Shown: one piece after another, positions 1 through 8,746 of the stretch | How the letters are laid out: each line of letters starts with the position of its first letter | Position numbering within the stretch: the first letter of the stretch is position 1 | Origin: an uncultured beta proteobacterium | Lineage (GTDB): Bacteria; Pseudomonadota; Gammaproteobacteria; Burkholderiales; Burkholderiaceae_C | DNA: 40,368 nucleotides | Reading direction: 5' to 3' | Assembly: GCA_903876715.1 (NCBI GenBank) | Contig: CAIRBF010000321.1 | Location: 1-40,368 of the forward strand | Program-made: the position numbers and the translations under genes | Notes under the pieces: model-generated | Told to the model about the DNA's origin: nothing | Seen by the model: the letters and a program-made list of their open reading frames with translations, nothing else | The model's database searches: none

Positions 1-1
1 G

Positions 2-220
2 CAGTGGGCCGAGGCCGTGCGCCGCCGCGGCGGCCACGTGGACATCGCCTACTTCGAAGACATGGCGCACAGCGCCTGGTACGGGCCGCTGCAGCGCCAG
101 CGCGCCACCTGGGGCAACGGCCAGACGCTCGGCGCCTCGCTCGGGGCCACCGATGCGGCGCGCCAGCGCTTCTTCCAGCACATGCGGGAGTTCATCGCCG
201 CGCACGCCTTGCCACGTTGA
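2..220 (+). CDS. C-terminal fragment, possible alpha/beta hydrolase
   Basis: The reading frame is open from the window edge to a TGA at 218-220, so only the last 72 residues are visible. The piece contains YFEDMAHSAWYGP followed by a helix-like tail (RQRFFQHMREFIAAHAL). This resembles the end of an alpha/beta hydrolase of the dienelactone-hydrolase type, where a histidine in such a loop closes the catalytic triad. With no nucleophile elbow in view this is only a suggestion. It converges on the flavoprotein gene, with 25 bp between the two stop codons. Confidence 0.45.
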   Translation, partial: QWAEAVRRRGGHVDIAYFEDMAHSAWYGPLQRQRATWGNGQTLGASLGATDAARQRFFQHMREFIAAHALPR

Positions 221-245
221 GCGCCCATCGACCCGGGGCGCGTGC

Positions 246-1466
246 TCAGGGCGGCAAGGCCATCGCGCAGGCGTGCGCGCTCGACCAGGCCCACTGGAAG
301 TTGTAGCCGCCCAGCCAGCCGGTCACGTCGACGACCTCGCCGATGAAGTACAGGCCGGGCTGCTTGGATTCCATCGTGCGCGACGACAGGTCGCGCGTGT
401 CCACGCCCCCCAGCGTCACCTCGGCCTTGCGGTAGCCCTCGGTGTCGACGGGCTGCAGTTCCCAGCGCGTCAGCCTCTCGGCCAGGAGCATCAGCGCCTT
501 GTTGGACACCTCGGCCACGGGGCGCTGCCAGTCGGCCAGCATGTGCACCCAGGCGTCGGCCAGGCGGCTGGGCATCAGCGTGGCGAGTTCGTTGGCGACC
601 CGGCGGCGCGATGTGGCCTTGGCGCGCAACAGCGCCGCCGCCAGGTCGGTACCAGGGGCCAGGTCCAGTTGGATGGTCGTGCCCGGCTGCCAGTAGCTGG
701 AGATCTGCAGCACCGCCGGCCCCGACAGGCCGCGGTGGGTAAAGAGCAGGTCCTCGACGAAGGCACCGCGCGCGGGACCGGCACCAGTGGCAATGCCCAC
801 CGGCAAGGCCAGCCCGGCCAGGCCGGCGTAGGGCGCCCAGCCCTCGCCGTCGAAGGTCAGCGGCACCAGGCCCGGGCGCGGCTCGACCACGCGCAGGCCG
901 AACTGCCGCGCCACGCGGTGGCCGAAGTCGGTGGCGCCGATCTTGGGGATGGACAAGCCGCCGGTCGCGATCACCAGCGCGCGGCTGCGCACGCTGCCAC
1001 GTTCGGTGTCGAGCGAATAGAGCGCATCGACCCCATGGCGAATCGCCGTCACCTTGCACGGCTGCCAGCGCTGCACGCCTCCGGCGTCGGCCTCGCGCAG
1101 CAGCATCTGGATGAGGTCTTCGGCGGACCGGTCGCAGAAGAGCTGACCCTTGTGCTTTTCGTGAAAGGCGATGCCATGGCGGCCGACCAGGCCGACGAAA
1201 TCAGCCGCCGTGTAGCGCGACAGCGCGGAACGGCAGAACTGCGGGTTGGCGCCGATGAAGTGCCGGTGCGGCGCTTGCGGGTCGAGGTCCCGGTTCGTGA
1301 AGTTGGCGCGGCCGCCGCCCGAGATGCGGATCTTCTCGGCCACCTTCTCGCTGTGGTCCAGCAGCAGCACACGCAGGCCGCGCTGGCCAGCAATGCCGGC
1401 GCAGAACAGCCCGGCGGCGCCCGCGCCGACGATGACCACGTCCCATGGGGTGTAGCTGCTGCTCAC
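246..1466 (-). CDS. BaiN/YhiN (HI0933) family NAD(P)/FAD-dependent oxidoreductase
   Basis: A 406-residue cytosolic flavoprotein of the HI0933 family (YhiN/BaiN). The N-terminal dinucleotide motif VVIVGAGAAGLFCA is followed by the family hallmark KIRISGGGRANFTN, then ALVIATGGLSIPKIGATDFG and a C-terminal FIGEVVDVTGWLGGYNFQWAWSSA that closes the FAD site. The length matches the usual ~400 aa. The frame runs upstream to an ATG at 1535, but those 23 extra residues look non-homologous. The GTG at 1466 with an upstream GGA puts the start just before the flavin motif. Members are broadly conserved; BaiN reduces bile-acid intermediates in clostridia, but most have no known substrate, so none is assigned here. 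Confidence 0.88.
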   Translation of the reverse strand: MSSSYTPWDVVIVGAGAAGLFCAGIAGQRGLRVLLLDHSEKVAEKIRISGGGRANFTNRDLDPQAPHRHFIGANPQFCRSALSRYTAADFVGLVGRHGIAFHEKHKGQLFCDRSAEDLIQMLLREADAGGVQRWQPCKVTAIRHGVDALYSLDTERGSVRSRALVIATGGLSIPKIGATDFGHRVARQFGLRVVEPRPGLVPLTFDGEGWAPYAGLAGLALPVGIATGAGPARGAFVEDLLFTHRGLSGPAVLQISSYWQPGTTIQLDLAPGTDLAAALLRAKATSRRRVANELATLMPSRLADAWVHMLADWQRPVAEVSNKALMLLAERLTRWELQPVDTEGYRKAEVTLGGVDTRDLSSRTMESKQPGLYFIGEVVDVTGWLGGYNFQWAWSSAHACAMALPP

Positions 1467-1957
1467 CGGAGTTCCGCCCTGTCCGGCTCCGACGCCCGGG
1501 CTCCCGGCGTGCTGGGGGCCGGCCAGTGCGCCCACGAACCGGGGCGAGGGCTGTGGCGTCGTGGACCGTCCATGCGACTGGAGGCAGCCCGAGCGCGGTC
1601 GCAGGCCCGGCAGCTGCGGGCCCGCCGCGGCTTGAGCCGTGCCGACCTTTCAATGTCTTGGCGATGGCCGTCCGACGGCCCACGCTTGGACGGAACGCTG
1701 AGTTCGTGCATGGCGCAAGTGTGCCCGGTCGCAGGCCCGAAGCAACGGCCTTCAGGGCGACGCGCCACAGCTTGCGGCTCTCGCCCTGCATCAGCCATCG
1801 CCACACCACGGGTACGCGCCGGTGCCCGACCAGGACGAAGCAGCCCCTCGTTCAGCGAGAACATCCACAGGCTGCCGCCGACGTGCACGCAACCCCGTAG
1901 GCTGCAGCCGGCACGCGATGCACCCACCACCGCAGCGGTCAAGGCTGCATCAAACCC
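1467..1957. other. Gene-free stretch of 491 bp
   Basis: No convincing gene is seen between the flavoprotein start and the acyl-CoA synthetase stop. The minus strand has a 159-codon open frame (1463-1942), but its translation is Arg/Ala-rich, lacks any recognised motif and has no ribosome binding site. The 13-mer cggtcgcaggccc occurs twice (about 1598 and 1728), which suggests a decayed repeat or gene remnant. Confidence 0.5.
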
Positions 1958-3652
1958 TCAGGCCGTCTTCTGCTCCGCCACCCCCAGCTCCTGCACCATC
2001 TGCTGGCGCATCAGGAACTTCTGGATCTTGCCGGTGATCGTCATCGGGAAGGCGTCGACGAACTTCACGTGGCGCGGGATCTTGTAGTGCGCGATCTGAC
2101 CGCGGCAGAACTCGCGGATCTCCTCGGCCGTGGCCTGCTCGCCGTCGCGCAGGCGGATCCAGGCGCAGACCTCCTCGCCGTACTTCGCGTCGGGCACGCC
2201 GATCACCTGCACGTCCTGCACCTTCGGGTGGCGGTAGAGGAACTCCTCGATCTCGCGCGGGTAGACGTTCTCGCCGCCGCGGATGACCATGTCCTTGAGC
2301 CGGCCGACGATGTTGACGTAGCCCGCCTCGTCCATCGTGGCCAGGTCACCGGTGTGCATCCAGCCGCCGGCGTCGATGGCCTCGCGCGTCTTGTCCTCGT
2401 CGCCCCAGTAGCCGCGCATGACCGAGTAGCCGCGGGTGCAGAACTCGCCCGTCTGGCCGCGCGGCACCACCCGGCCCTGCGCATCAACGATCTTGATCTC
2501 GATGTGCGGCTGCACCCGGCCGACCGTGGACACGCGCCGCTCCAGCGGATCGTCCACCGAGCTCTGCGTGGACACGGGAGAGGTCTCGGTCATGCCGTAG
2601 GCGATCGTGACCTGGCGCAGGTTCATCTGCGACTGCACGCGCTTCATCACCTCCACCGGGCAGGGCGAGCCGGCCATGATGCCAGTGCGCAGCGTGGCGA
2701 GGTCGAACTCGGCGAAGCGCGGGTGGTCGAGTTCGGCGATGAACATCGTCGGCACGCCATACAGCGCGGTGCAGCGCTCCTCCTGCACCGACTCCAGCAC
2801 GGCCAGCGGATCGAAGGCGTCGGCCGGGTAGACCATGGTGGCGCCGTGCGTCAGGCAGCCCAGGTTGCCCATGACCATGCCGAAGCAGTGGTACAGCGGC
2901 ACGGGGATGCACAGGCGGTCCTCGTGGGTGAGGCGGATCGCCTCGCCGACGAAGTAGCCGTTGTTCAGGATGTTCTGGTGCGTCAGCGTCGCGCCCTTGG
3001 GGTAGCCGGTCGTGCCCGAAGTGAACTGGATGTTGATCGGGTCGTCGAACTGCAGCGTCGCGGCCAGCTCGGCCAGGCGCGCGTGCTCGGCGGGACCGCC
3101 GCCGTTGGCCACCTCGTCGAAGTTCAGCATGCCGGGCGTACGCTCGGCGCCCAGACGCACGACCGTACGCAGGTGCGGCAGCGTACGCGAGCGCAACGCC
3201 CCGGGCGGGGCGGCCGCGAGCTCGGGCGCGAGGTCGTTGACGATCTCGAGATAGTCGCTGGTCTTGAGCGCCGGGGCCAGCACCAGCGCCTTGCACGCCA
3301 CCTTGTTGAGCGCGTACTCGAGCTCGGCGCGCCGATAGGCCGGGTTGATGTTGACAAGGACAAGCCCGGCCTTGGCGCTGGCGAACTGCGTCAGCGCCCA
3401 CTCGGCGCAGTTGGGCGCCCAGATGCCGATGCGGTCCCCCGGCTCCAGACCCAGCCCCAGCAGGCCGGCGGCGAGCGCGTCCACGCGCTCGCGCAGCTCG
3501 CGCCAGGTCCAGCGTACCGCCTGGTGGCGCACCACCAGGGCCTCGCGCTCGGGCCAGCGCTCGACCGTCCGGTCGAAGCACTCGCCGATGGTCTGGCCGA
3601 GCAGGCGCACCGAGGAGGCGCCGTGGTCGTAGGAAGGGGCAGCCGTGGGCAT
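1958..3652 (-). CDS. Acyl-CoA synthetase (AMP-forming, ACSF2/FadD-like)
   Basis: A 564-residue member of the ANL superfamily that activates a carboxylic acid to its CoA thioester through an acyl-adenylate. The P-loop [10 protein letters not shown] lies at residues 211-220. The A5 motif is YGMTETSP, the A7 motif is [16 protein letters not shown], and the C-terminal catalytic lysine sits in TGKIQKF. Length and motifs fit the ~560 aa ACSF2-like group of proteobacterial fatty or aryl acyl-CoA synthetases. The ATG at 3652 is preceded by AGGAGA; the frame reaches 3739, but the extra 29 residues overlap the LigB gene and look spurious. It lies 64 bp downstream of the LigB gene on the same strand, so the two may be co-transcribed. 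The substrate cannot be read from sequence. Confidence 0.9.
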   Translation of the reverse strand: MPTAAPSYDHGASSVRLLGQTIGECFDRTVERWPEREALVVRHQAVRWTWRELRERVDALAAGLLGLGLEPGDRIGIWAPNCAEWALTQFASAKAGLVLVNINPAYRRAELEYALNKVACKALVLAPALKTSDYLEIVNDLAPELAAAPPGALRSRTLPHLRTVVRLGAERTPGMLNFDEVANGGGPAEHARLAELAATLQFDDPINIQFTSGTTGYPKGATLTHQNILNNGYFVGEAIRLTHEDRLCIPVPLYHCFGMVMGNLGCLTHGATMVYPADAFDPLAVLESVQEERCTALYGVPTMFIAELDHPRFAEFDLATLRTGIMAGSPCPVEVMKRVQSQMNLRQVTIAYGMTETSPVSTQSSVDDPLERRVSTVGRVQPHIEIKIVDAQGRVVPRGQTGEFCTRGYSVMRGYWGDEDKTREAIDAGGWMHTGDLATMDEAGYVNIVGRLKDMVIRGGENVYPREIEEFLYRHPKVQDVQVIGVPDAKYGEEVCAWIRLRDGEQATAEEIREFCRGQIAHYKIPRHVKFVDAFPMTITGKIQKFLMRQQMVQELGVAEQKTA

Positions 3653-3716
3653 CGAAGTCTCCTGAGTGTTGGCGCGCGAGCCGCGGCAAGCCCGTACCGC
3701 CCGGCCACCGGGGCGC

Positions 3717-4784
3717 TCAACAGGCGCGGTATACCGCAAACACCTTGTTCGAGTTGAACACGTGGGTCTCGACGAAGCGGCTCCAGTCCAGGCCCGCGCC
3801 CATGGCCTGCATCGCGCCGACCAGCGGGCACCAGTTCAGCAGTTCCTGCTGGCCGGCGGCCTCGAAGTCGGCCGTGGTGCAGCGCCGCCAGGCCGCGGCA
3901 TCGCCCGCCTGCAGCGCGCGGTACAGCGCCCGGTCGGCCGCGATGTCGGGGAAGAGACGGAAGGTGTGGTCGCACAGGAAGGCGTGCGACCAGCTCGACG
4001 AGGCCACGAGCGCCACGCGCCAGGGCGACTCGCGCAGGATGCGCGCGGTGGCTGCGCCCAGGTCCATGCAGCGTGCCGGGGTCGGGCCCGGCGGGTCCCA
4101 GTCCAGCGGCACGCCGTAGGGGCTCATGAAGCCGCGCGCCGAGATCACTCGCCGGCCGTAGCAGTTGATCGGCACCGCGATCGTCGGCCAGGGCCAGCCC
4201 TGGCGGTCGTGGTCGAGGTAAAGGATGGCATTCGTGAAGGCATGCGCCAGACTGGGGTGGTGCAGCGGCTTGTAGGCGTAGGCGACGTCGAAGCCTTGGT
4301 CAATGAGCCCGGTCACGAGCTGCCGCGCCACGTCGCGCCGGCCGCGTACACGGTAGTGCTTGTCGGGCCCCTCACCCCAGGCGTTGGGCTTGCCAGCCAT
4401 CATCGACGAGCCCTGGGCGTGGCGCCAGGGATGAACGTCGATGTCGTCATAGGCGCAGACCGTGAAGGCCGGGATCACGTCCTCGCGGAAGTTCTCGTAC
4501 TGGTCGTCGCCCCAGATGAGCACGACGTCGGGGCGGAAGTCGTCGAGGGCGCGCCGTATCTTGCGGAACTCGGCCACCAGGGCCACGCGGTGTGCAGCGG
4601 CGGCCGCCGTGCCCTCGTCCACACCCCACTCGGCGCGCGCGGCCTCGGGCCAGACCCGCGGATCCTTGACATCCTCGGGGATGCCCGGGTCACGCAGCGT
4701 GGCGCGCAGGATGGTTGCCATCTGCGCGTCGGGCAGCGACAGCGGCGGGTAGTGTGACAAGCCCAGTCCCAGCAGCTCGGCCAT
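3717..4784 (-). CDS. LigB-type class III extradiol dioxygenase
   Basis: A 355-residue protein resembling the catalytic subunit B of class III (LigB/DODA) extradiol ring-cleavage dioxygenases, which use non-haem Fe(II) to open catecholic rings. It begins with a [10 protein letters not shown] segment carrying an early His, a typical metal-ligand position. Further features are [22 protein letters not shown] and an SSSWSHAFL segment with a second conserved-type His. The C-terminal half has an [19 protein letters not shown] helix seen in this family. The start is ATG 4784 with AGGAGA just upstream. No ferredoxin or small alpha subunit is adjacent. It may serve ring cleavage late in an aromatic pathway, given the neighbouring CoA ligase and the cluster upstream, but its substrate is unknown. 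Confidence 0.82.
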   Translation of the reverse strand: MAELLGLGLSHYPPLSLPDAQMATILRATLRDPGIPEDVKDPRVWPEAARAEWGVDEGTAAAAAHRVALVAEFRKIRRALDDFRPDVVLIWGDDQYENFREDVIPAFTVCAYDDIDVHPWRHAQGSSMMAGKPNAWGEGPDKHYRVRGRRDVARQLVTGLIDQGFDVAYAYKPLHHPSLAHAFTNAILYLDHDRQGWPWPTIAVPINCYGRRVISARGFMSPYGVPLDWDPPGPTPARCMDLGAATARILRESPWRVALVASSSWSHAFLCDHTFRLFPDIAADRALYRALQAGDAAAWRRCTTADFEAAGQQELLNWCPLVGAMQAMGAGLDWSRFVETHVFNSNKVFAVYRAC

Positions 4785-4819
4785 GGCCGTCTCCTATCCG
4801 TCGGATCATCGACGGGGAT

Positions 4820-4836
4820 GCAGGCCGGCGGCCTGC
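4820..4836 (-). terminator. Stem-loop after the LprI-like gene
   Basis: A perfect 7-bp stem (GCAGGCC/GGCCTGC) with a 3-nt loop lies 10 bp past the stop of the LprI-domain gene and before the LigB ribosome binding site. There is no T tract, so it may be an attenuating hairpin or an mRNA 3'-end stabiliser rather than an intrinsic terminator. Confidence 0.3.
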
Positions 4837-4846
4837 CCCCGCCGCT

Positions 4847-6265
4847 TCAGCGCAGTTCCGCCAAGCGCTGCCGGTAAGCGCGCGCCAGACAGTCCCTGTC
4901 AGCGCAGGGCCGCATGGACTCGCGCAGCCAGCGCAGCTGCTCCTGCCGCAACTTGTCCTTGTCTACGGCCGCGTCGCGCGCGCGCCGGTAGGTCTGGCTG
5001 AGCTCCACGTCCAGGCCGGCGAGCTCGCGGTCGGCGCAGATCATCTTCTCGGTGGCGTGCGTCGCCTTGGCGCAATCGAAGCTCGGACCCGCCGGCGCGG
5101 CAGCGGGGGCGGGCGCAGGCAAAGGCGCCGCGGGCACCTGGGCCGGCGCCGCGGCGACGATCGGCGCGGGCACCGGCGCTTGGGCCGGCGCAGGCGCCGC
5201 AAGGGGCGCAAGGGGCGCGGGCGCCGGTGCTGCAAGGGGCGCGGGCGCCACCGCAGGCGCGGGTGCCGGCCGCTGGGCCACGACTGGCAGAGGAGCCGCA
5301 GGCGGCGGCAGCGTGGCCACCAAGGGCACCTTGCGCGTCACCGCAAACGTCCAGTTGGCCCGGTTTTCGGGCAGGTAGACCGCCGTGCAACGCTCGTTCT
5401 CGGCCTGGCCCGAGACATGGTCGTCGCGCACCTCGCGCTTCCACTGCTCCTCGCTCAGGCCGCACAGGCCGTTGATCGCCTGGCGGATACGCGCCACCGT
5501 CGTCACCGTACGGCTGGAGCTCCCTGCGAACTCGACGACGTTGCCATCGCGGTCATAGCGCAGTTCCACGCTGCGCAGCTCGATCCCGAACCAGCGGTTC
5601 TGCCGGTCCAGCCCGCCAGATTCCTGAAACGGCGCCCATGCGCTCTTGCGCCCGCCGAAGGGCGAGGTCGCAGCCTCGAGCGCGTTGGACGCCCGCCCAG
5701 GTGCCGCGGCTCCCGGGCGCGCTCCGGGCGAACCCACAGCGTCGAACTGGAAGATGAACTCGGGGCTGGAGATCTTCCCGCTCAGCGTCATGCTGCCTTC
5801 GCGCAGGCAGTCGCCCTCAGTGCCGGGCAGGAAACGACCCGAGAAGCTGATCGTCTGCCCCTTCTTCAGCGCCGAGGCGGCCTGGAAGACCTCGCTCGCG
5901 GGGTCGATCAGCGTCTTGTCCAGCATGTCGGAAAAGGCGTTGTTCCAGGTCTTGACCTGCACATTCGGCGCGATCTCGATGCCCAGGACGCCTTTGCCGT
6001 CGCTGTTGGCGTCGATCGTCGTGACCTTGCCCGTCCAGCCACTGACCTCGCGCTCGGGCAGCAGCTTGCACAGCGCGCTCTCACGCCGCTGCTTGGCGCC
6101 GCCCTTCTGCATTGCGTTGTCGGCGCGCTTGAAGTCCTGCTGCGCCTGCGCGACGATCTCGAGAAATCGGCGCTGCTCCGGCGGCTGAGGGGACTGCTGG
6201 GCCCATGCGGGCGCTAGAAATGCACTGAGGAGCAGGGCAGCCAGGCTGGACAGCGTGTGACGCAT
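4847..6265 (-). CDS. Exported protein with Ala/Pro-rich linker and C-terminal LprI-like (DUF1311) domain
   Basis: A 472-residue secreted protein. Residues 1-22 form a Sec signal peptide (basic MRH, hydrophobic core, AWA cleavage site before QQ). Residues ~25-310 are an unrecognised region with scattered cysteines. Residues ~312-390 are a low-complexity Ala/Pro linker encoded by reiterated GC-rich repeats. The C-terminus from ~395 (SFDCAKATHATEKMICADRE, then LDVELSQTYRRA) matches the lysozyme-inhibitor LprI N-terminal (DUF1311) domain, with its paired cysteines. Such domains are periplasmic, and in Mycobacterium LprI inhibits lysozyme. The linker suggests two folded modules held apart in the periplasm. 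It follows the MarR gene by 64 bp but has no obvious link to catabolism. Confidence 0.82.
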   Translation of the reverse strand: MRHTLSSLAALLLSAFLAPAWAQQSPQPPEQRRFLEIVAQAQQDFKRADNAMQKGGAKQRRESALCKLLPEREVSGWTGKVTTIDANSDGKGVLGIEIAPNVQVKTWNNAFSDMLDKTLIDPASEVFQAASALKKGQTISFSGRFLPGTEGDCLREGSMTLSGKISSPEFIFQFDAVGSPGARPGAAAPGRASNALEAATSPFGGRKSAWAPFQESGGLDRQNRWFGIELRSVELRYDRDGNVVEFAGSSSRTVTTVARIRQAINGLCGLSEEQWKREVRDDHVSGQAENERCTAVYLPENRANWTFAVTRKVPLVATLPPPAAPLPVVAQRPAPAPAVAPAPLAAPAPAPLAPLAAPAPAQAPVPAPIVAAAPAQVPAAPLPAPAPAAAPAGPSFDCAKATHATEKMICADRELAGLDVELSQTYRRARDAAVDKDKLRQEQLRWLRESMRPCADRDCLARAYRQRLAELR

Positions 6266-6329
6266 CGGTGGACGGCGAAGGGTGGGCGGCCGGGTTGGCG
6301 CGATTGAAGGTGGAGCTTGGCGCGAGATC

Positions 6330-6869
6330 CTAAGGTCCTGAAGGCCTGCGCCGCTCGACCAGCCCGCGCAGCGTGGCCTTCAAGGCCTCGGCCTGCTGCA
6401 GCCCGAAGGGCGCGAGCACGCGCGCCTCGTGCTCGCGTGCCAGCTCGATGAGCGCCGAGACCGTGCGCTGGCCATCGAGCGTGATGCACACACGCGTGAT
6501 GCGACGGTCGGCGGCATCGCCCCGCCGCTGAACCTGGGTGCGCGCCTCCAGGCGATCGAGCATGCGTGTCAAGGTCGGACCCTTGATCAAGGACACCTGG
6601 GCCAGACGGCCCGTGGTCAGCGTGTGGCCGCCCGAGAGCGTGGCGAGCACGCGCCACTCGGCCACCGACAGCCCATGGGCCCGCACGATGCGGTGAAACT
6701 CGCCCGAGATGAGTTCGCTGGCCTGCGCCAGCAGGGCAGGCAGGTAGGTGTCGACAAAGGGCCGTCCGCTGTAGGGCGGCTCCTGGCTGGCATCTGGCGC
6801 CGCTGCAGCGGCAGTCGGCGCCTCCGCCGCAACCGGGCCGCCCTGCGCCGCCGCCTGCACCTTCGACAT
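6330..6869 (-). CDS. MarR-family transcriptional regulator
   Basis: A 179-residue winged-helix regulator. After an Ala-rich N-terminal tail, the dimerisation helix (FVDTYLPALLAQASELI) leads into GLSVAEWRVLATLSGG. The recognition helix region is TTGRLAQVSLIKGPTLTRMLDRLE and the wing is RRGDAADRRITRVCIT, the MarR hallmark DxRxxxVxLT in slightly altered form. ATG 6869 is chosen; a longer frame would need a TTG at 6971. It lies at the 3' end of the catabolic block, 191 bp after the SDR gene. MarR regulators commonly repress aromatic-catabolism operons and release DNA on binding the substrate or a CoA ester; those in iad auxin loci sense auxin. A possible operator is noted at 18697-18714. Confidence 0.9.
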   Translation of the reverse strand: MSKVQAAAQGGPVAAEAPTAAAAAPDASQEPPYSGRPFVDTYLPALLAQASELISGEFHRIVRAHGLSVAEWRVLATLSGGHTLTTGRLAQVSLIKGPTLTRMLDRLEARTQVQRRGDAADRRITRVCITLDGQRTVSALIELAREHEARVLAPFGLQQAEALKATLRGLVERRRPSGP

Positions 6870-7060
6870 CACACGCGAATCGTCCACCACGGCTGGCCTC
6901 CGTGGCTGAGGGCTTTTCCGACATGCCCGAAGGGCGCATCGAGACGACCCATATTCAGGCGCGAACGGCAACCATGGCCCAGGCTGTGGCGAGGATACGC
7001 AACGGCGGGCCAGGGTGTCTTGGCGTGAACGGCGGGCATGGGAGAAGAACGCTCAACACC

Positions 7061-7831
7061 TCAGATGGTAAGCGTGCCCACGCTCGCGCCGCCACACACG
7101 TAGAGCACCTGGCCGGTGACGAAGCCCGCGCCGGGATCGACGAAGAAGTCCACGGCGCGCGCCACGTCCTCGGGCGTGCCCAGGCGCTGCACCGGGATGG
7201 CCGCAGCCAGGCGCTGCTCACGCTCGCTCTCGGCGGGCACGACGGCATGGAACATCTCGGTGCCGCGGATCGGGCCCGGTGCGACGACGTTGACGGTGAT
7301 GCCCTCGGCCGCCAGCTCCAGCGCCCAGGTCCGGCCCAACCCGATCATGCCGGCCTTGGTGGCGGCGTAGGCGCTGCGCGTGGCCAGGCCGAGTGCGCCG
7401 CGCGAAGAGATCAGCACGATGCGGCCGAACCCGCGCGCGCGCATGCCCGGGCGCACGGCCTGGGCGATGGCGATCGCGCTGCCCAGGTGCAGCTCGGTCA
7501 AGGCGTCCAAATCGTCCAACTGCACGTCGGCCAGCAGCGCTGGGCGGATCACGCCAGCGTTGTGGACGAAGGTACCGATGGTGTGCCGCTGCGCCAGCTC
7601 GGCGGCGACGGCCTGCGTGGCCGCGCGGTCGCCGAGGTCAACCTCGACGCTGATCAGGCGCGGGTGAGCGATGGGCGTGGGTCGCCGCGCCAGCGCCAGC
7701 ACCGTCAGGCCGCGCCCGAGCAGGTGCTCGCAGATCTTCAGCCCGATGCCGGTGCTGGTGCCGGTGACGAGCGCGCAAGCGTCGTCCGAAGAAGGAGCCA
7801 GATCACCCGCCGGGTGGGCAGAGAGGGTCAT
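7061..7831 (-). CDS. SDR family NAD(P)-dependent oxidoreductase
   Basis: A 256-residue classical short-chain dehydrogenase with intact machinery. It has the cofactor motif VTGTSTGIG, the structural HNAG, catalytic Ser in VLISSRGA, and Tyr/Lys in SAYAATKAG, followed by VNVVAPGPIRGTEM. It should reduce or oxidise a carbonyl/alcohol in the cytoplasm. It sits 89 bp downstream of the cyclase gene and before marR, so it is probably part of the catabolic operon. In an isatin-forming pathway it could interconvert dioxindole and isatin, or act on an upstream hydroxy intermediate; this is inference. It has all the catalytic residues that the SDR domain of the DUF35 fusion gene (8747-9997) has lost. Confidence 0.88.
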   Translation of the reverse strand: MTLSAHPAGDLAPSSDDACALVTGTSTGIGLKICEHLLGRGLTVLALARRPTPIAHPRLISVEVDLGDRAATQAVAAELAQRHTIGTFVHNAGVIRPALLADVQLDDLDALTELHLGSAIAIAQAVRPGMRARGFGRIVLISSRGALGLATRSAYAATKAGMIGLGRTWALELAAEGITVNVVAPGPIRGTEMFHAVVPAESEREQRLAAAIPVQRLGTPEDVARAVDFFVDPGAGFVTGQVLYVCGGASVGTLTI

Positions 7832-7920
7832 GCGTGGGCACTCCGTGGGACGGTGTGGTCAAGGACGGTGGAAGACGGGGTCAGTCCGTGTGCCAGGGCC
7901 GGCGGCGACTGCTCCGACGC

Positions 7921-8742
7921 TCAGGCCCCCGGCACCAGCGCCAGCACGCGCAGCGGGCTGCCGCTGCCGTGCTCGATCTTCAGCGGCGGGCAGATCAGCA
8001 CGCTGCCCGTGGGTGGCAGCTGGTCCAGGTTGCACAGGCACTGCAGGCCGTAGCGCCCGGCCCCGTGCATGAAATAGTGGCACGGGTAGGGCGGGCGCAG
8101 GTGGTAGCCCTGGCCGGCATCGGTGCCGATGGCCTCGGAGCCGAAACCCAGCACGTCGCGCCGCTCGACCAGGAACTGCACCGCCTCGCTCGAAGGGCCG
8201 GGCGTATGCTGGCCGGTCTCGTCGAAGTTCTGGTAGGCCTCGGGGTCGCGGCGGCGGCTCCAGTCGGTGCGCATCAGCACCCAGGCGCCGGCCGGAATGC
8301 GGCCGTGCGCGCGCTCGAAGGCCTCGATGTCGGCCACCGTCAGCAGGTAGTCGGGGTCGGCCGCGGCCTGCTCGTGGCAGTCGATGACGCAGGCCGGCGC
8401 GACGAAGTGCTGCACCGGGATGGTGTCGACTGCGTTGTTCGGCAGGTGCCGGCCCGAGATCCAGTGGATCGGGGCGTCGAAGTGGGTGCCGGTGTGCTCG
8501 CCGCAGGAGAAGTTGTTCCAGTACCAGCCGGGGCCGCGCTCGTCGTAGCGCGAGACCTCCTCGATGCGGAAGGGCCAGCACTGGCCCATCTCGGGCGGCA
8601 GCGCGATCTGCGGGAACTCCGGGCTCAGCGTCTGCGTCAGGTCGACGACGCGGATGCTGCCACGGCCCAGCGCGCCCGCCAGGGCAGCCAGCAGTTGGGC
8701 CGGCGAGAGCTGCGGCGCTGTCGCGTATGCGGTGTCGGTCAT
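7921..8742 (-). CDS. Cyclase-family metal hydrolase (isatin hydrolase / kynurenine formamidase-like)
   Basis: A 273-residue PF04199 protein. The metal-binding signature HTGTHFDAPIHW (residues 83-94) is complete and preceded by GWYWNNFSCGE. Known members include kynurenine formamidase and the manganese enzyme isatin hydrolase, which opens the lactam of isatin to isatinate. It starts 4 bp after the stop of the DUF35-SDR gene, indicating tight co-expression. Between a CoA-ester-cleaving pair and an IorAB-type 2-oxo acid oxidoreductase, isatin hydrolysis is the best fit: isatinate is an aryl 2-oxo acid. Formamidase or another cyclic amide hydrolase remains possible, since no kynurenine-pathway gene (TDO, kynureninase) is nearby. 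Confidence 0.88.
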   Translation of the reverse strand: MTDTAYATAPQLSPAQLLAALAGALGRGSIRVVDLTQTLSPEFPQIALPPEMGQCWPFRIEEVSRYDERGPGWYWNNFSCGEHTGTHFDAPIHWISGRHLPNNAVDTIPVQHFVAPACVIDCHEQAAADPDYLLTVADIEAFERAHGRIPAGAWVLMRTDWSRRRDPEAYQNFDETGQHTPGPSSEAVQFLVERRDVLGFGSEAIGTDAGQGYHLRPPYPCHYFMHGAGRYGLQCLCNLDQLPPTGSVLICPPLKIEHGSGSPLRVLALVPGA

Positions 8743-8746
8743 GTCC

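Noticed and set aside
7061-7831. Assigning the SDR a specific dioxindole dehydrogenase name
   Set aside because: Catalytic residues are intact but SDR substrates cannot be predicted from these motifs.
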